Below, one piece after another: positions 43,861 through 54,112 of a stretch of DNA of 64,000 bases. Both the position numbers and the translations under genes were made by a program. Origin of the DNA: Mantis religiosa (taxonomy: Eukaryota; Arthropoda; Insecta; Mantodea; Mantidae). The stretch covers positions 196,041,835 through 196,105,834 of the forward strand of contig CM060957.1 of assembly GCA_030765055.1 (NCBI GenBank), in the 5' to 3' direction. Position 1 is the first letter of the stretch. Each line of letters begins with the position of its first letter. The notes under the pieces were generated by a model. That model was not told the origin of the DNA. It made no database searches and worked only from the letters and a program-made list of their open reading frames with translations.

Positions 43861-43887
43861 AAGAACTCGCACCACAGTTTGGGATAA
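43474..43887 (+). pseudogene. Decayed finger array downstream of the stop
   Basis: In the same frame after the TAA come five more finger units, three of them damaged: CGDCDNGFSQFSTLKTHHLIN (last His lost), CKVCEKSF...HQFIH (intact), CEVCDKSFTQLSDLKTHHLIV (last His lost), CRVCDESFTRLSH (truncated by deletion) and CKVCGKSF...RRQHLSH (long spacing). It ends HEGKNSHHSLG and a stop at 43887. A few degenerate bases of a further unit follow to ~43940. Confidence 0.85.
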
Positions 43888-44192
43888 GAGCATTCCTCAG
43901 TTGTCAGGTTTGCAAACCCATAAATCGAGTTATGATGGTTAGAAGCAAAAGTCAATTGTGGGTCAGGAGAAGAACTGCACTTGACACGTTTTATGGAAGA
44001 ATTTCTAAGATTGTTTTGGTGTAACGTGGAGATGTGTCACTGTGGTGTGAAGAGAGCTTGTATGTTTCATTTGGTGTCCCAAGTACAACTGTAGCTAGGG
44101 TACATTGCGTGATTCAGGTCCTCTTTGTTGGGAAAGGGCAAGCTCCTGGATGTATGTTACTTTGAAATTGTATCCTCCATCCATTAGAATGC

Positions 44193-44198
44193 AATAAA
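44193..44198 (+). terminator. Candidate polyadenylation signal of the zinc-finger gene
   Basis: AATAAA in GAATGCAATAAATCAAAC, 720 bp after the first array stop. AATAAAs near 44490 and 44530 are alternatives. Not confirmed. Confidence 0.4.
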
Positions 44199-44199
44199 T

Positions 44200-44903
44200 C
44201 AAACATTGCAAAATGAAAGAATATTGGTTGTGCTTATATTGTTTGTAGGGCTTTACTTTATTTGTCCACCTTTTTATTTATATTGTGAGAATAAGTAGGT
44301 GTCATCTTCATAATGTAAATTTAAAACTAGAACAGCTAATTAAAGATAAGGAAGAGCAATATCCTAACCGTGATTGCTTTGTAATAACTGAATTAAAAAT
44401 AATGTTCAAATCCTGAGTTAAGTTATAGTTGTCAACACCCTTCTTTATGCAGGACTGCTGATTGATTTAGTTTGTATAATTTAGTATTAAAATAAACATG
44501 TATGGATGACGACTTTATATGTTCTGCAAAATAAAATTTCAGATACTTTTAGCCAATTTTAAAATTTCCCCTGCTTAAGTATAGCACCGCCATTGTAATC
44601 TGACTAAAATGTTTTATAGCTGGCAGTTACCGCTGGTATAACCCTTGCGTTTAGACAGACTGGTGTGTCAGAACAATTTCATTTCGATTACTACACCTAT
44701 TAGTGGTGGGGCTATAAAGTTGGGACTTAAATGGGAAATGTGTAGTGTTTATCAGGCGACTTTATTACAAGCAAGACCGCATGTGCTGACACTGGTGATA
44801 CAGTTGATGAAGATGGAGCACCGGTGTCATGAGCCTCCACAAGTCTCACTTTAGCGGTCTCCGGGACTGAAACCCGGCCTCTAAGGTAAGCGGGATAATG
44901 TGT
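44200..44903. other. No gene recognised
   Basis: AT-rich 3' flank of the zinc-finger gene, then a stretch with CACTTTAGCGGTCTCCGGG that may belong to the 5' extension of the next SINE. Confidence 0.45.
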
Positions 44904-45030
44904 GTCAGTAGAATTAATGTCATACTGGCACGTTAGTCATGGTAGCTCAAAGGTTATAGCAACCAGAAGGAGACCAAGTGATCCGTGTTCATATCCCGGC
45001 TATGGCATCAAGTGTTTCACATCGTATCTA
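44904..45030 (+). repeat. SINE family A copy
   Basis: AGAATTAATGTCATACTGGC, then CATGGTAGCTCAAAGGTTATAG (box A), ATATCCCGGCTATGGC (box B). The 3' body is diverged after GTGTTTCACATCG. Confidence 0.72.
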
Positions 45031-45411
45031 TATGTTTTATACTTGGACTGTTCATTATTAATTCATTTTCCGGAATACTTAGCCTTTGTCTATACTTACT
45101 CGTGTCTCTATGAAGCTTGTCCGGAACGTTTAGTGGTCGGAATGTTTGTACTCAACGGCGACACGCTTTATTACACAGTCGCTTCATGTTTCAGATTGTT
45201 GCATCCAGGAATATGTCAGCACTAGCAAAGTGACATTCATGAGCCGTCATCTTATGCCTTTTTCAGCACATTTCAGCACGCTTTTATTTATCTCATTTGT
45301 TAAAACTTGGTCTGTCTCACAGTTTCCGTCGTTCAACACTTACCGACAACTTATTCTACAAGTTTATGTAACATTTCAGTGAACTCAAATAAGTGGATTA
45401 CTTCCCGCGCG

Positions 45412-45862
45412 TTTAATAGATCCTCCGTGGTGTCATCACATTCATGCAACAAAATGACAAAAGTACATGTCTATATTGATGTACCTGGTTCATGAGCGCA
45501 AAGAGCGTTGTCACATTGGGTAGAAAAGAGAACTCATCAGTTCAGAAGGAGAACTGGTAGCCTTGTCAAGATAGCTTTTTGTGGCAGTTTTATCTTCGGT
45601 ATATTCTGACAGCTGATACAATTGTCCCTTGGAATTACAGAGAATATTTCTCAGTAAAGACGAGCCTTTCTCTGAGTGTAGTATTGAGCAGGTAATGCAA
45701 TCTGTTACTTTGTTGTGATTGACCAATGACGAGCCTTAGACACACGCAGTTTATGACGTATTCTCTCTTGTTTATCCCCAAGAGCTTTTGTGTTGTTCCT
45801 GGCAAGTAATAATTGTAAATGTGAAAGAGATCAATTACATAGAGATTATACAATCCATCATG
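45412..45862 (+). repeat. Unclassified dispersed repeat, copy 1
   Basis: About 450 bp alignable to 63503-63978 in the same orientation, e.g. GACAAAAGTACATGTCTAT, the segment TTTTATCTTCGGTATATTCTGA and CAGGTAATGCAATCTG. No coding similarity, no clear terminal repeats. Confidence 0.78.
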
Positions 45863-45899
45863 TGTTCGAAAAACAGCGAATTATAAATTTCCGCTGGCC

Positions 45900-46775
45900 A
45901 CGTATATTCGATTTTCCATTTTTTGTGGTGTTATGTTGGCACTGATGTTCCTCAGTTACGTTGATAATGTCGGTCATTTTGAATGTTCAGTAAATTGGTT
46001 GTACGTTAGAGAGGTTGCTGAGAACATAAACATTTCGATTGGCTCGTGCCATTCGATTCTGACCAATAATTTGGTCATGAGGCGGGTCACTGTAAAATTT
46101 GTACCAAAGCTCCTTACTTACGACCAAAAGCAACATCGCATTAACGTTGCTAAGGAGTTTTTGAGCTCTGTCCGTGACAGAGGGTGACGAATCGTGGGTT
46201 TATAGTTACGACGTGGAAGCTAAAGCTCAATCAGCCCAATAGATGCAGCCTCACTAGCCAAGACCAGAAAAAGCGCGCCAAGCTCGGTCGAATGTAAAGG
46301 TTTTGCTCATAGTTTTCTTAGATTGGAGGAGGTGATGCATAATTAGTTCTTGTCACAGGATAGAACGTCAATAAGGAATATTACCTTCAAGTTATGCGGA
46401 ATATCGCGAAGCAGTCTGCCAGAACAGCCCAGATTTGTGGAAGAACAAATGAGTTTTGTACCATGATAACGTCCCGGCTCACACATCGTTAATTGTGAAT
46501 TGCGAATTTTTGGCCAAAAAACAACAGACTTGTAACGCCGCAGCCACCGTACTCGCCAGACCCATCGTCCTGTGACATTTTCACTTTCCAAATTTGAAGA
46601 GGCCCATGAAATGACGACGCTCTGCCACGATTGCGCGGATAAAGAAGTCATCGAATGAGGAGATGAACAGGATTACCAAAAATATTTTAAAGTGGTACGA
46701 GGATTATAAAAAACGTTGGCACAAATGTATATATAGTGGGGATTAATATAAAGGGGACAAAATAGATTTAATAAC
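45900..46775 (+). pseudogene. mariner transposase pseudogene
   Basis: Near 45930-46187 VREVAENINISIGSCHSILT, then MRRVTVKFVPKLLT, the second helix-turn-helix. Then RDESWVYSYDVEAKAQS (first catalytic Asp region, GDETWVYGYD in relatives), QARSNVKVLLIVFLDW, LYHDNVPAHTS (second Asp), LARPIVL-type shifted SPDLAPCDF region, FPNLKRPMKRRR, and the C-terminal YEDYKKRWHKCIYSGD near 46710. More than five stops and shifts. No terminal repeats were found, and the N-terminal domain is missing. Confidence 0.87.
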
Positions 46776-46799
46776 ATTACAAAAGATATAAATATTTCA

Positions 46800-47745
46800 G
46801 AACTCAACAGCAGGCAACTCAGCGACTTGTTCATCTACCAGAGCTAATCCCTAATGGATTTAATACGAATAAGTCAACAGACGCATATTTTTGGATATCG
46901 AACACGCGTTCAATAAAATGTGGCGCGTTCACCTCATTCACAAACTGAAATCATACAACTTCCTTGATGCTATACATAACTGTCCTATTCAGAGACTACT
47001 TCAGCGCACGTTAGTTCCGAGTAACGGTGGAGGAATGGTCTTCCTCTCGCAGGTCCATTAGGACCGAAGTCTCTCAAGGAAGTTTCCTCAGACCGGTGCT
47101 ACTCAAACTTTACATTATTGATAAGTCAGTGACATAAACCGATAACGACATCTACACCGATGACGCAGCACTAGTGGCACAGTCCACTAAACCTCGCATA
47201 ATTCATTTGTGTCTGCAGGACGCGCAAAACGAGTTAGAACCCTGGTTAATGAAAATAAACTCCAACAGATGCCAATCAATAATTTCACAAAAAGACTACC
47301 ACATAGGTATCCTAGGCATGCACAGCCACCACTCTCATTCAGTAACGAAAGAATTGAATGGAAAGACAAGGTCACCTACTTAGATGTCACAACGGATCAA
47401 GGTCTCTCATGAAAGAGCACATAAATGTCATCAGAGCAAAAGCAAATATTCGAATAAAGAGACTTTCCCGTTGATTAACGTAAATAACCATCTAAACCTT
47501 AACATGGACTGACAATTTACGAAATCCTGATTACACCAATTGTGTCGTATGTAGTCCCCTCTATGTACCGGCTTCTAAAACGCTCATAAACAGAGTAGAA
47601 ACGCTACAGAACAGAATTATAAGAACAATCACAAAGCTGCCGCAGCGACATGTAAAACTAAATCTGCACATTATCGAAGACCTCATTCAGGAACAGTACG
47701 CCAGAACCAACAATGTTAATATACTGACAACCTTAACGAAAGTAT
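46800..47745 (+). pseudogene. Jockey-type LINE, RT to C-terminus, cut by Gypsy LTR
   Basis: FLDIEHAFNKMWRVHLIHKL, then a worn VPQGSxLGP region (PQTGATQTLHY), a YxDD region near 47150, ELEPWLMKINSNRCQSI, RIEWKDKVTYLDVTTDQGLS and, after shifts, TLQNRIIRTITKLPQRHVKLNLHI. The sequence stops at 47745, where the LTR begins. Confidence 0.8.
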
Positions 47746-48105
47746 TGTCGCTGATTTGAGGCGGGCGGGCGACAAGATCAAATAGACGGGCAATGCAGTG
47801 CGGAGATAAAAGCTGACCGAAACGGTGGGGGAATGAGACGGATTTCTCGAGAGCTGTCTTTGTTCTAGCCGTCTTGACTGAGAACGTTCCAGGATGTGAT
47901 TAGTCACAGTGAGTCAGTCGGTATTTGGACGCGTGTGCGTGAACTGCTGTCATAGTAAACTTTACGGTCGATGACCTTGCAAGTTGTATTGTGTATGTGA
48001 CGTAATTCTGAACTACTGTGTACGAAGCATGTTTCTATGGAAATAAAAAGCAAACGTTAGTGTTTGTAACCTGGACTTATAATTTCACGAATCCACAAAG
48101 TCAAA
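47746..48105 (+). repeat. Probable 5' LTR of the third Gypsy copy
   Basis: Starts TGTCGCTGATTTGAGG and ends AATCCACAAAGTCAAA, about 360 bp, with AATAAA near 48040. It is followed by TTGGTGTCAGGAG, the family's primer-binding site. The final CA is degraded to AA. Confidence 0.65.
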
Positions 48106-48129
48106 ATTGGTGTCAGGAGTGCGACCTAC

Positions 48130-49125
48130 CACAATGGAGGCTGAATTGATAAGATTCTACAGAAAGAGGAAGAATTAAACACGGCTCACGACACCCTAAC
48201 AACGAAGACGTAAGCGGCAAATAGCAACCTGCCCGCAAAGCTGGAGGTCACATATAAAGACCTGACCGCAGAGTTGAAAAAATAGACAGGGAATGACACC
48301 CTCTCTGCGAATTTAAAGACGACGAATCACAATCTATCTGAAATGAAGGCTACAAACGAAGCCATCGCCGCCAAATTTCAGAAGCAGTTGGCCGGCGTAA
48401 AGGAGGACGTCACGGAGTTGGGTGAGCGCGTCGAAGACCTGACGAGCGGCGTTAACAACCTGGAGGGGAGGTCGACACGAACACCAACTGGAGGACATTG
48501 CCCGCAGAAGGGTGAAAGGTTTGAAGGTCGACGCGCCGGGACGCGACACAACTTCTGCGCGCGTCAAATCGCCAAGTATAACGTCACGTCCACGCTCGAA
48601 CTCTTCTGCCAATTTGAACACAGTGGCCAAGCACAAGTGGTCACCAGGGGCGGAGGCCGCACAGCTAATAGCGAGCCTCCAGAGACGGGCCGCAGAAGTC
48701 CTTAATGCGGCCCAGACAGGGGATGGCGCACAAGTATATCTAAACGGCCCTGGAGAACCGTTTCGGGAACCACCACTTGATCGTAGCCTAACGTAGCCAA
48801 CTGAATAAAGGACGCGGCAATCAGGTGAGGCGCTGCATGAGTTCAACCTGGCAATTCAACAGCTGGCCAGCAAAGCTTTGGTCGACCTCCTACCGGAATT
48901 TGTGTCCCCTAAAGCGGCATACACGTATGTTGATGGGGCAGGAGACGTCGTAATACGTCAGCTCCTAACGGTAGTATTGAGGATGGAGCCGGCTACTGCA
49001 GCGTCGACAACACGGGATATCCGCTACACTGGAGCCCGAAGACCAGCCGAGGGAATTCGGCGAAGACCAAGTGGCGTGTGTTGGGGGTGTGGACAGCCGG
49101 GACTACTGGAGAGAGACTGAGCACA
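48130..49125 (+). pseudogene. Gypsy gag pseudogene
   Basis: Coiled-coil parts (AANSNLPAKLE, then FQKQLAGVKEDVTELGERVEDL), gag core pieces (TLELFCQFEHS, RRAAEVLNAAQT), QLASKALVDLLPEFVS near 48860 and a knuckle CWGCGQPGLLERD near 49080, where the His is replaced by Leu. Many shifts and stops. Confidence 0.82.
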
Positions 49126-49169
49126 CTAGGGAGAGCAGCCGGAAAACGACTAAAGGCCGTCATCATCAC

Positions 49170-50020
49170 CACCATACCCTTGAGTGACACTGCTCATTGT
49201 CAGATAGCGTATAGATGGCAGCCTCATCGCGTACGGTTGAGTGAGAGGGAAGCCCTGCCGCGTGCTCGTACACACCACGGCAGCCGTGACGATTACCAGG
49301 CTTGATATGGCAAAGGGTTTGCCGTCGAGGAAACCGAGCCGACCATACCAGCTTTTGACGGCATTGGGCGACACCTTGCCCGTGGAGAGGAGGCCTTGCT
49401 GCAATTGACCCTGGCACGGAGTCCGTGCGTCAGTGGCTGTTCGTCGCGGAGGTGGTTGAGGAGATGAATCTGGGGGACTGTAAGCCCTCAGGAGCCACGA
49501 GGCGACGGTCGACGTTGGCAGGAAGCTCCTGTGGCTATAAGGAGAGAGGCGACACTCCAAAACCCCGTAGAAAGTCTCGGAATTTGCAGGATCGTCCTGA
49601 GAGAAGACGTGGTTGTCCCCGCGAGAAGCGAGGTGGAGGTGACGGCACGACTTGAAGGACAGCGGTAAAAGAACTTGATGCTGCACCAAAAGATACCTGT
49701 GCACTGACTTTGTATAGCCAGAACATTGTTGCCATGACGAGAGGATGCGCCGGTGAGGCTAGTCAACCCAACAGACACCGATCGTGACCTCCAGGCCGAG
49801 ACGGATTTGGGGACGTGCGAGCCCGTGGTCAGCGTAACACCATTCGATATAATCCATGAGCTGGTGCCGACGCAAAAACTGAGCCCCAGCGGAATGGAAT
49901 ATTGGAGGGGACGGCCGACTACCTGGCCACTGAAACGCTCGAGAAGGTTCGACAACTGCGGAGACGATACCAACGCGTCTTCAACCAAGGCGACAGGGAC
50001 TACGGCCGCACGCACCTAGT
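49170..50020 (+). pseudogene. Gypsy protease and linker, degraded
   Basis: ADRWQPHRVRLSER-type start, then VDTG region lost to frameshift near 49270 (ARTHHGSRDDYQA), VVPARSEVEVTARL near 49615, then VRLVNPTDTDRDLQAETDLG and PVVSVTPFD, the linker. The catalytic motif is not readable. Confidence 0.72.
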
Positions 50021-50059
50021 GCTCCACCACATCAACACTGGACACGCCCGGGCTATTCA

Positions 50060-50340
50060 TTAGCCACCTAGACGCGTCCCGCCGGCGAAACAATCGGCGG
50101 TACGGGACATGTTGGAGGACATGTGACCCAGGGAAGGTATTGAAGCGTCTGATGGCCCTTAGTATTTCCCTGTAGTCTTGGTGACGAATAACGACGAGCT
50201 ACACTTCTGCGTGGACTACAGGAAGTTGAACGCTTTCACCAGGAGGGACTGTAAGTGACTAACCTGAAGCTAAACGCAAATAAGTTGCAGTTCTTCCGTA
50301 GGGAAAGCAACTACTACGCCATAGGGAATGGCACAGACCT
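50060..50340 (+). pseudogene. Gypsy RT, two joined fragments
   Basis: YFPVVLVTNNDELHFCVDYRKLNAFTRRD (RT start) is joined directly to VTNLKLNANKLQFFRRESN (RT after the catalytic box). The central RT with the YLDD box is deleted at about 50250. Confidence 0.8.
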
Positions 50341-50344
50341 GGGG

Positions 50345-51340
50345 AAGTTCCGGAAGTCTTGGAGGAAGTGCACGCCGGTACTTCAGGAGGATACCTGGGA
50401 GCAAACCGAACAACCGACAAACTCCGACAGCGCTACCACTGGCTGAGCCTTCGAGCAGACGCTGAGAGATGGTGCCTTCAATGTCATTTTCGCGCGGCGA
50501 CTCGTGGCCTCCAGACCAGGAGCAGGAGTCCTAAGCACCAGTACAGCGTCAGAGCGCCATTCGAAAAGATCGCTGTTGACATAGCTGTACCATTCCCAGT
50601 GTCCGAGGAAGGCAACAAGTACGGTATGGTGGTCGTGGACTACTTCACGAAGTGGCCGGAGGTGAATGCCATCCCGAACCAGAAAGCAAAGACAATCAGA
50701 GACTGCGTCCTGGAGCAAGTGTTCTGCCGATTGGGGGTGCCGTTAGAGCTCTACAGGGTGTCTCCCTGATGGAGGCACTAGAAAGACAGGATTAATAAGA
50801 TCCGCACAACACCCCAACACCCGCAGTCGGACGGCATGTTGGAGAGACACATCAAGACGTCAGAAGACCACCTGAGGAAGGTCATGGCCAGCCATCAGCG
50901 AGACTGGGACGTCAAGCTGACACTGTTCTTGCTGGCCTACCGCTCGTCAACGCACGACACCACTGGGATGACGCCAGCCTGCTTAATGTTCGGTCGAGAG
51001 TTATGCCTCCCCTGTGATGTGGCTTTTGGAATCCCCCGGACGCAAAACAGCCAGCAATCACCTTTTTGGAGAACCTGGTGAACCATCACCTCGGCGCGCA
51101 TGAGATGGCTCGTCAGAACATCCAGGAGGCGAGCGACGACATGAGGACCCGATACGACAGGAAAGCCAACAGCCAAGGTTTCCATCAAGGTGACCTGGTC
51201 TGGTCGTATCGCCCTACCCGGACCAAGAGACGCTGCCCGAAGCTTCAGCAGCCGTGTCAAGGACCGTAACGGGTGGTGAGAAGGACTAACGACGTGGTCT
51301 ACCGCATACAGAAGGTGCCCCGAGGGAAGGTTCCCCGAGG
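50345..51340 (+). pseudogene. Gypsy integrase
   Basis: Zinc-binding N-terminus (EEVHAGTSGGYLGANRT, then RWCLQCHFRA), catalytic core FEKIAVDIAVPFPVSEEGN with the first Asp, MVVVDYFTKWPE with the second, HPQSDG-type target (QHPQSDGMLERHIKT) and the Glu region LERHIKTSEDHL. Then GMTPACLMFGRELCLP, HEMARQNIQEASDDMRTRYD, GDLVWSYRPT and NDVVYRIQK of the C-terminal GPY/F module. Breaks occur near 50765 and 51268. In a working element it would join the cDNA into the genome. Confidence 0.85.
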
Positions 51341-51499
51341 CGCAGGAGAGAGTATTATCTAGAGGTCACTGCGATTGCCCCTCTCCGCTACTCCTTTGCC
51401 AAATACCATCCAGTTAGCCATGTATGGGCGTGGATTGCACGCTACCTGTCTCTTTTACTCTCCGCTTTCCTCTCTGGGCGTTCGCTTACGAGTGACCTC

Positions 51500-51930
51500 G
51501 TGACAATACTAACCCTTCCTTGCGTGTATATATTCTCGATGTTAAGATCCTGTGTACCCAATCGATTCTTATTTACAACTTATGGAGTTAATAGGATAAA
51601 CACAAGAAAATGTAACGGCCACTATCGCATTGCTAAACTTTCTTGCTTCCAGAAAGCTGCACATAATGAAACCATCAAAATATTTGGCGCTCTTCCGAAT
51701 CATCTTAAATAGCCTCTGTGCTTTTAAAAATGCGGCTAGAAAATGAATAAGCTCAAAATATTATTCTCTACGTTACTATCTGAATGACAAATTGTCCTGG
51801 CAATGCTTATGTAGCTCTGTAAGTAGAATCGAACTATTGCAATGACAAATCATTACTAATTAACTTTTGATGCTTGTGAAAAGGCTATTTAAGTGTACCT
51901 GTATTGAAAATATGACAATAAACATGACTT
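51500..51930 (+). pseudogene. CR1/Jockey-type LINE 3' end
   Basis: ILTLPCVYIFSMLRSCV is the conserved segment before the ORF2 C-terminus. Then KIFGALPNHLK and a worn FK..LK..L region follow. The 3' end reads TGAAAATATGACAATAAA. The 5' part is missing. Confidence 0.68.
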
Positions 51931-51934
51931 ACAC

Positions 51935-52510
51935 TTTACCAAACGCTGATTAGACCAATTGTGACGTATGTAGCCTCCTCTGTTTACAGGCTGCTAAAAC
52001 GCCTATAAACAGACTACAGACGCTACAAAACAAAATTATAAGAACAATCACAAAGCTGCCGCAGCTTCATGTCAAACCAAATCTGGACATTATCGAAGAC
52101 ATCAATAAGTTGCCTAGCTTCGATCTTTATGAAAAAGGAGGGAAAATCCCAAACTCCCTCATTCTAGAATCTGGGTACCCACAACACCCAATGACTCGTA
52201 TAACAGACCGTTATCCCTTTCCCACAGAACACTTGGTCTGAGGGAGCTATGGCTTTGGGTTTCCTCTATACACCATACAAGTGGCCCTTGAAGTCCTTAC
52301 TGTCAACAAGGGCGGTCCTGGGTTAGGACGGTCCCTCCAAATTTAATTAGGGCAAGTCACGCGGACAAACAGCACATAATGAGATTATATATAAATACCA
52401 ATTAATCTATATAAAACAGTACGCAAGCAGCAACAATATTAATATACTCCTAATGTAGCATATAAGACAAGGACATTTTGGCAATCTTAACTAAAGTACT
52501 AAGAACTGAT
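51935..52510 (+). pseudogene. Jockey-type LINE fragment with a 300-bp insertion
   Basis: 51950-52115 matches 47525-47690 (CCAATTGTG...CGTATGTAG, ACAATCACAAAGCTGCCGCA). It resumes at 52417 (CAGTACGC.AGC.ACAATATTAATATACT). The 52116-52416 stretch has no counterpart. Confidence 0.75.
52116..52416. other. Unclassified 300-bp insertion in a LINE
   Basis: Absent from the sister LINE copy at 47690. A frame of about 40 codons is open, but I recognise no protein. No terminal repeats or target duplication seen. Confidence 0.4.
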
Positions 52511-53425
52511 AGTGTTACATTTAATTCATTAAAATATCCTACGAAAATTTGACGCCATGCTCAGAGCTCTGGTTGGTAGTAACGATTTCGTCACTTGTTT
52601 CAGGAGATCACAGTACAACGAACGACGTCACATCGGAAATGAGACAGAATCAGGCACACGCACGGCCTCGGTTACGTTTGTGTCACGGCGCCTATTTCTC
52701 ACCTTACCCAGGCCCCGCCCTGGCTTTGACGCTCACCCTGAATCCGCAGGTACAATAGAGGTACTGCTACACTTCCTCACCTGAATACCCACCGGGGGAG
52801 GTATTTAGTGGGTATGGATGTCAGTTTACTCCGTTAGAGAACACTGCACCCCAATCCCAGGGTTAATGCATTTTTACTCCACTCGAAAAGAAAGTCATAT
52901 GCGTAGAGTACACTTGGCAGGAAAGCTACTGGGGCAGCACCGCAAGTCAGCAAGTACTTCGGTGACGACATTACCAGCTTAGACGAGCAGACGAACATAT
53001 CCAATAGCTTTCAGCTGTTACCAAGGCGCCTTTGGAGGTAACTTTGTTTATCACTCGCAAACTGCCTCTACTTCTTACAGTATCTCTATCCTTGCTCTGT
53101 TTTATCTAGACTTAAGCCCCCGCTAGGCCCCAGATAGACTTCCGTAAGCCTGTTCTCTTCATTCTCCAACTTTAGAGTAGTTAATTTAAACTGCCTCCTC
53201 AAAAACGAGCGGCTTATCTGCAATCACCGGCCTTTTTAGGATAGTAGTACGACATCACTAAGCCCTTCTTAAGGGATGTAACTATATTTCCCGCACCAAC
53301 ACAAAAAATGGCCAAACAGATAGCCCATTCAAAGATAGGACAGAGCCTAACCACCATGATAGTGGAACCCGAAGAAGTCATGGCCTTTTCCTAAGAAACC
53401 ACCAGAAGAGTGGAGGGCAACGCTA
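52511..53425. other. No gene recognised; possible worn Gypsy gag at right end
   Basis: GC-richer than average (52540-52760). The part next to 53430 probably derives from Gypsy gag, because protease follows directly. Confidence 0.35.
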
Positions 53426-53429
53426 TCGT

Positions 53430-53745
53430 GGACAGGTACAGCAGTAAGCGTCTTCTGACCTCACGTTGAGGCCTTGACATCCAAACCAGATCGGTGCTAC
53501 AAATCGCAGACGACATTGGGTGACACTTTCTCTGAAAACAATCTGTAGACTTGATTGTCGAGCATTTGTAAGCTTATAGCTGTTCCTCACGAGGGTGGCT
53601 GAGGAAACGATATTTGTAATGGACGCCCTCCGGAAGAAGATCCGGTACGAACGACTGGTCCGGCGTCACCCTTCCCGGACATATGGAAGTTTCCTCAAGT
53701 TTCAACCAGCGAGGTGACGATTGCTCGGGAGAGGATGTTTTAAGC
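53430..53745 (+). pseudogene. Gypsy protease remnant
   Basis: WTGTAVSVF, a stop, then PHVEALTSKPDRC and TTLGDTFSENNL align with DTGAAVTVSRPDVAKGLP...GDTMPVEKE of the 5400-8179 copy. The catalytic Asp is Trp. Old copy. Confidence 0.7.
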
Positions 53746-53761
53746 TGAGAATGTTCAATGA

Positions 53762-54012
53762 GTATGTTCAAATGTTCAAAGCTCTTCTCATCGCTCAGAT
53801 ATTCTCACAAAAGTACGGAGAAGCAATTGATGAAGCCTTCGCTTCCATAGAATGTTTAGCAGCTCTGCGGTCCTTGTTATCAACTGCAGCAGAAGAAAAC
53901 CTAATATTTTATCATTTCAATGTAGAGACCACGTTTCTTAGTGCTGAACTGAACGAGAAAAATTGCATGAAGCAACCAGCGGGTTTCATCAAAGGAGACA
54001 CTCCAAAACTAA
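53762..54012 (+). pseudogene. Ty1/Copia RT fragment
   Basis: AQIFSQKYGEAIDEAFASIECLAALRSLLS, then AAEENLIFYHFNVETTFLSAELNE and KQPAGFIKGD match the start of the Copia RT (KYGxDYxETFAPV..., HQMDVKTAFLNGxLxExIYMxQPxGF). The only Copia trace in the window. It lies between two Gypsy pol fragments. Confidence 0.8.
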
Positions 54013-54017
54013 ACGAA

Positions 54018-54112
54018 ATTATTGTCGCCAGGTCATTGTTGATGACGTGATTGAGGAGTCGGACAGCCCTTGGTGTTCCCCTGTAGTCTTGGTGACGAAG
54101 AAGAACGGATCA
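54018..54112 (+). pseudogene. Gypsy RT start, short fragment
   Basis: VIVDDVIEESDSPWCSPVVLVTKKNGS, the conserved beginning of Gypsy RT. It ends where the minus-strand LINE begins. Confidence 0.75.

Larger units (their letters stand above)
47746..51345 (+). mobile_element. Ty3/Gypsy element, third degraded copy
   Basis: 5' LTR, primer-binding site, gag, protease, two small RT pieces and a fairly complete integrase, in the normal order, but without a recognisable 3' LTR. Inserted in a Jockey LINE. Related to, but more diverged than, the 5400-8179 copy. Confidence 0.82.

Noticed and set aside
52549..52784. Two overlapping plus-strand frames in a GC-richer stretch
   Set aside because: No family resemblance, low-complexity composition, and surrounding sequence is worn mobile-element debris.
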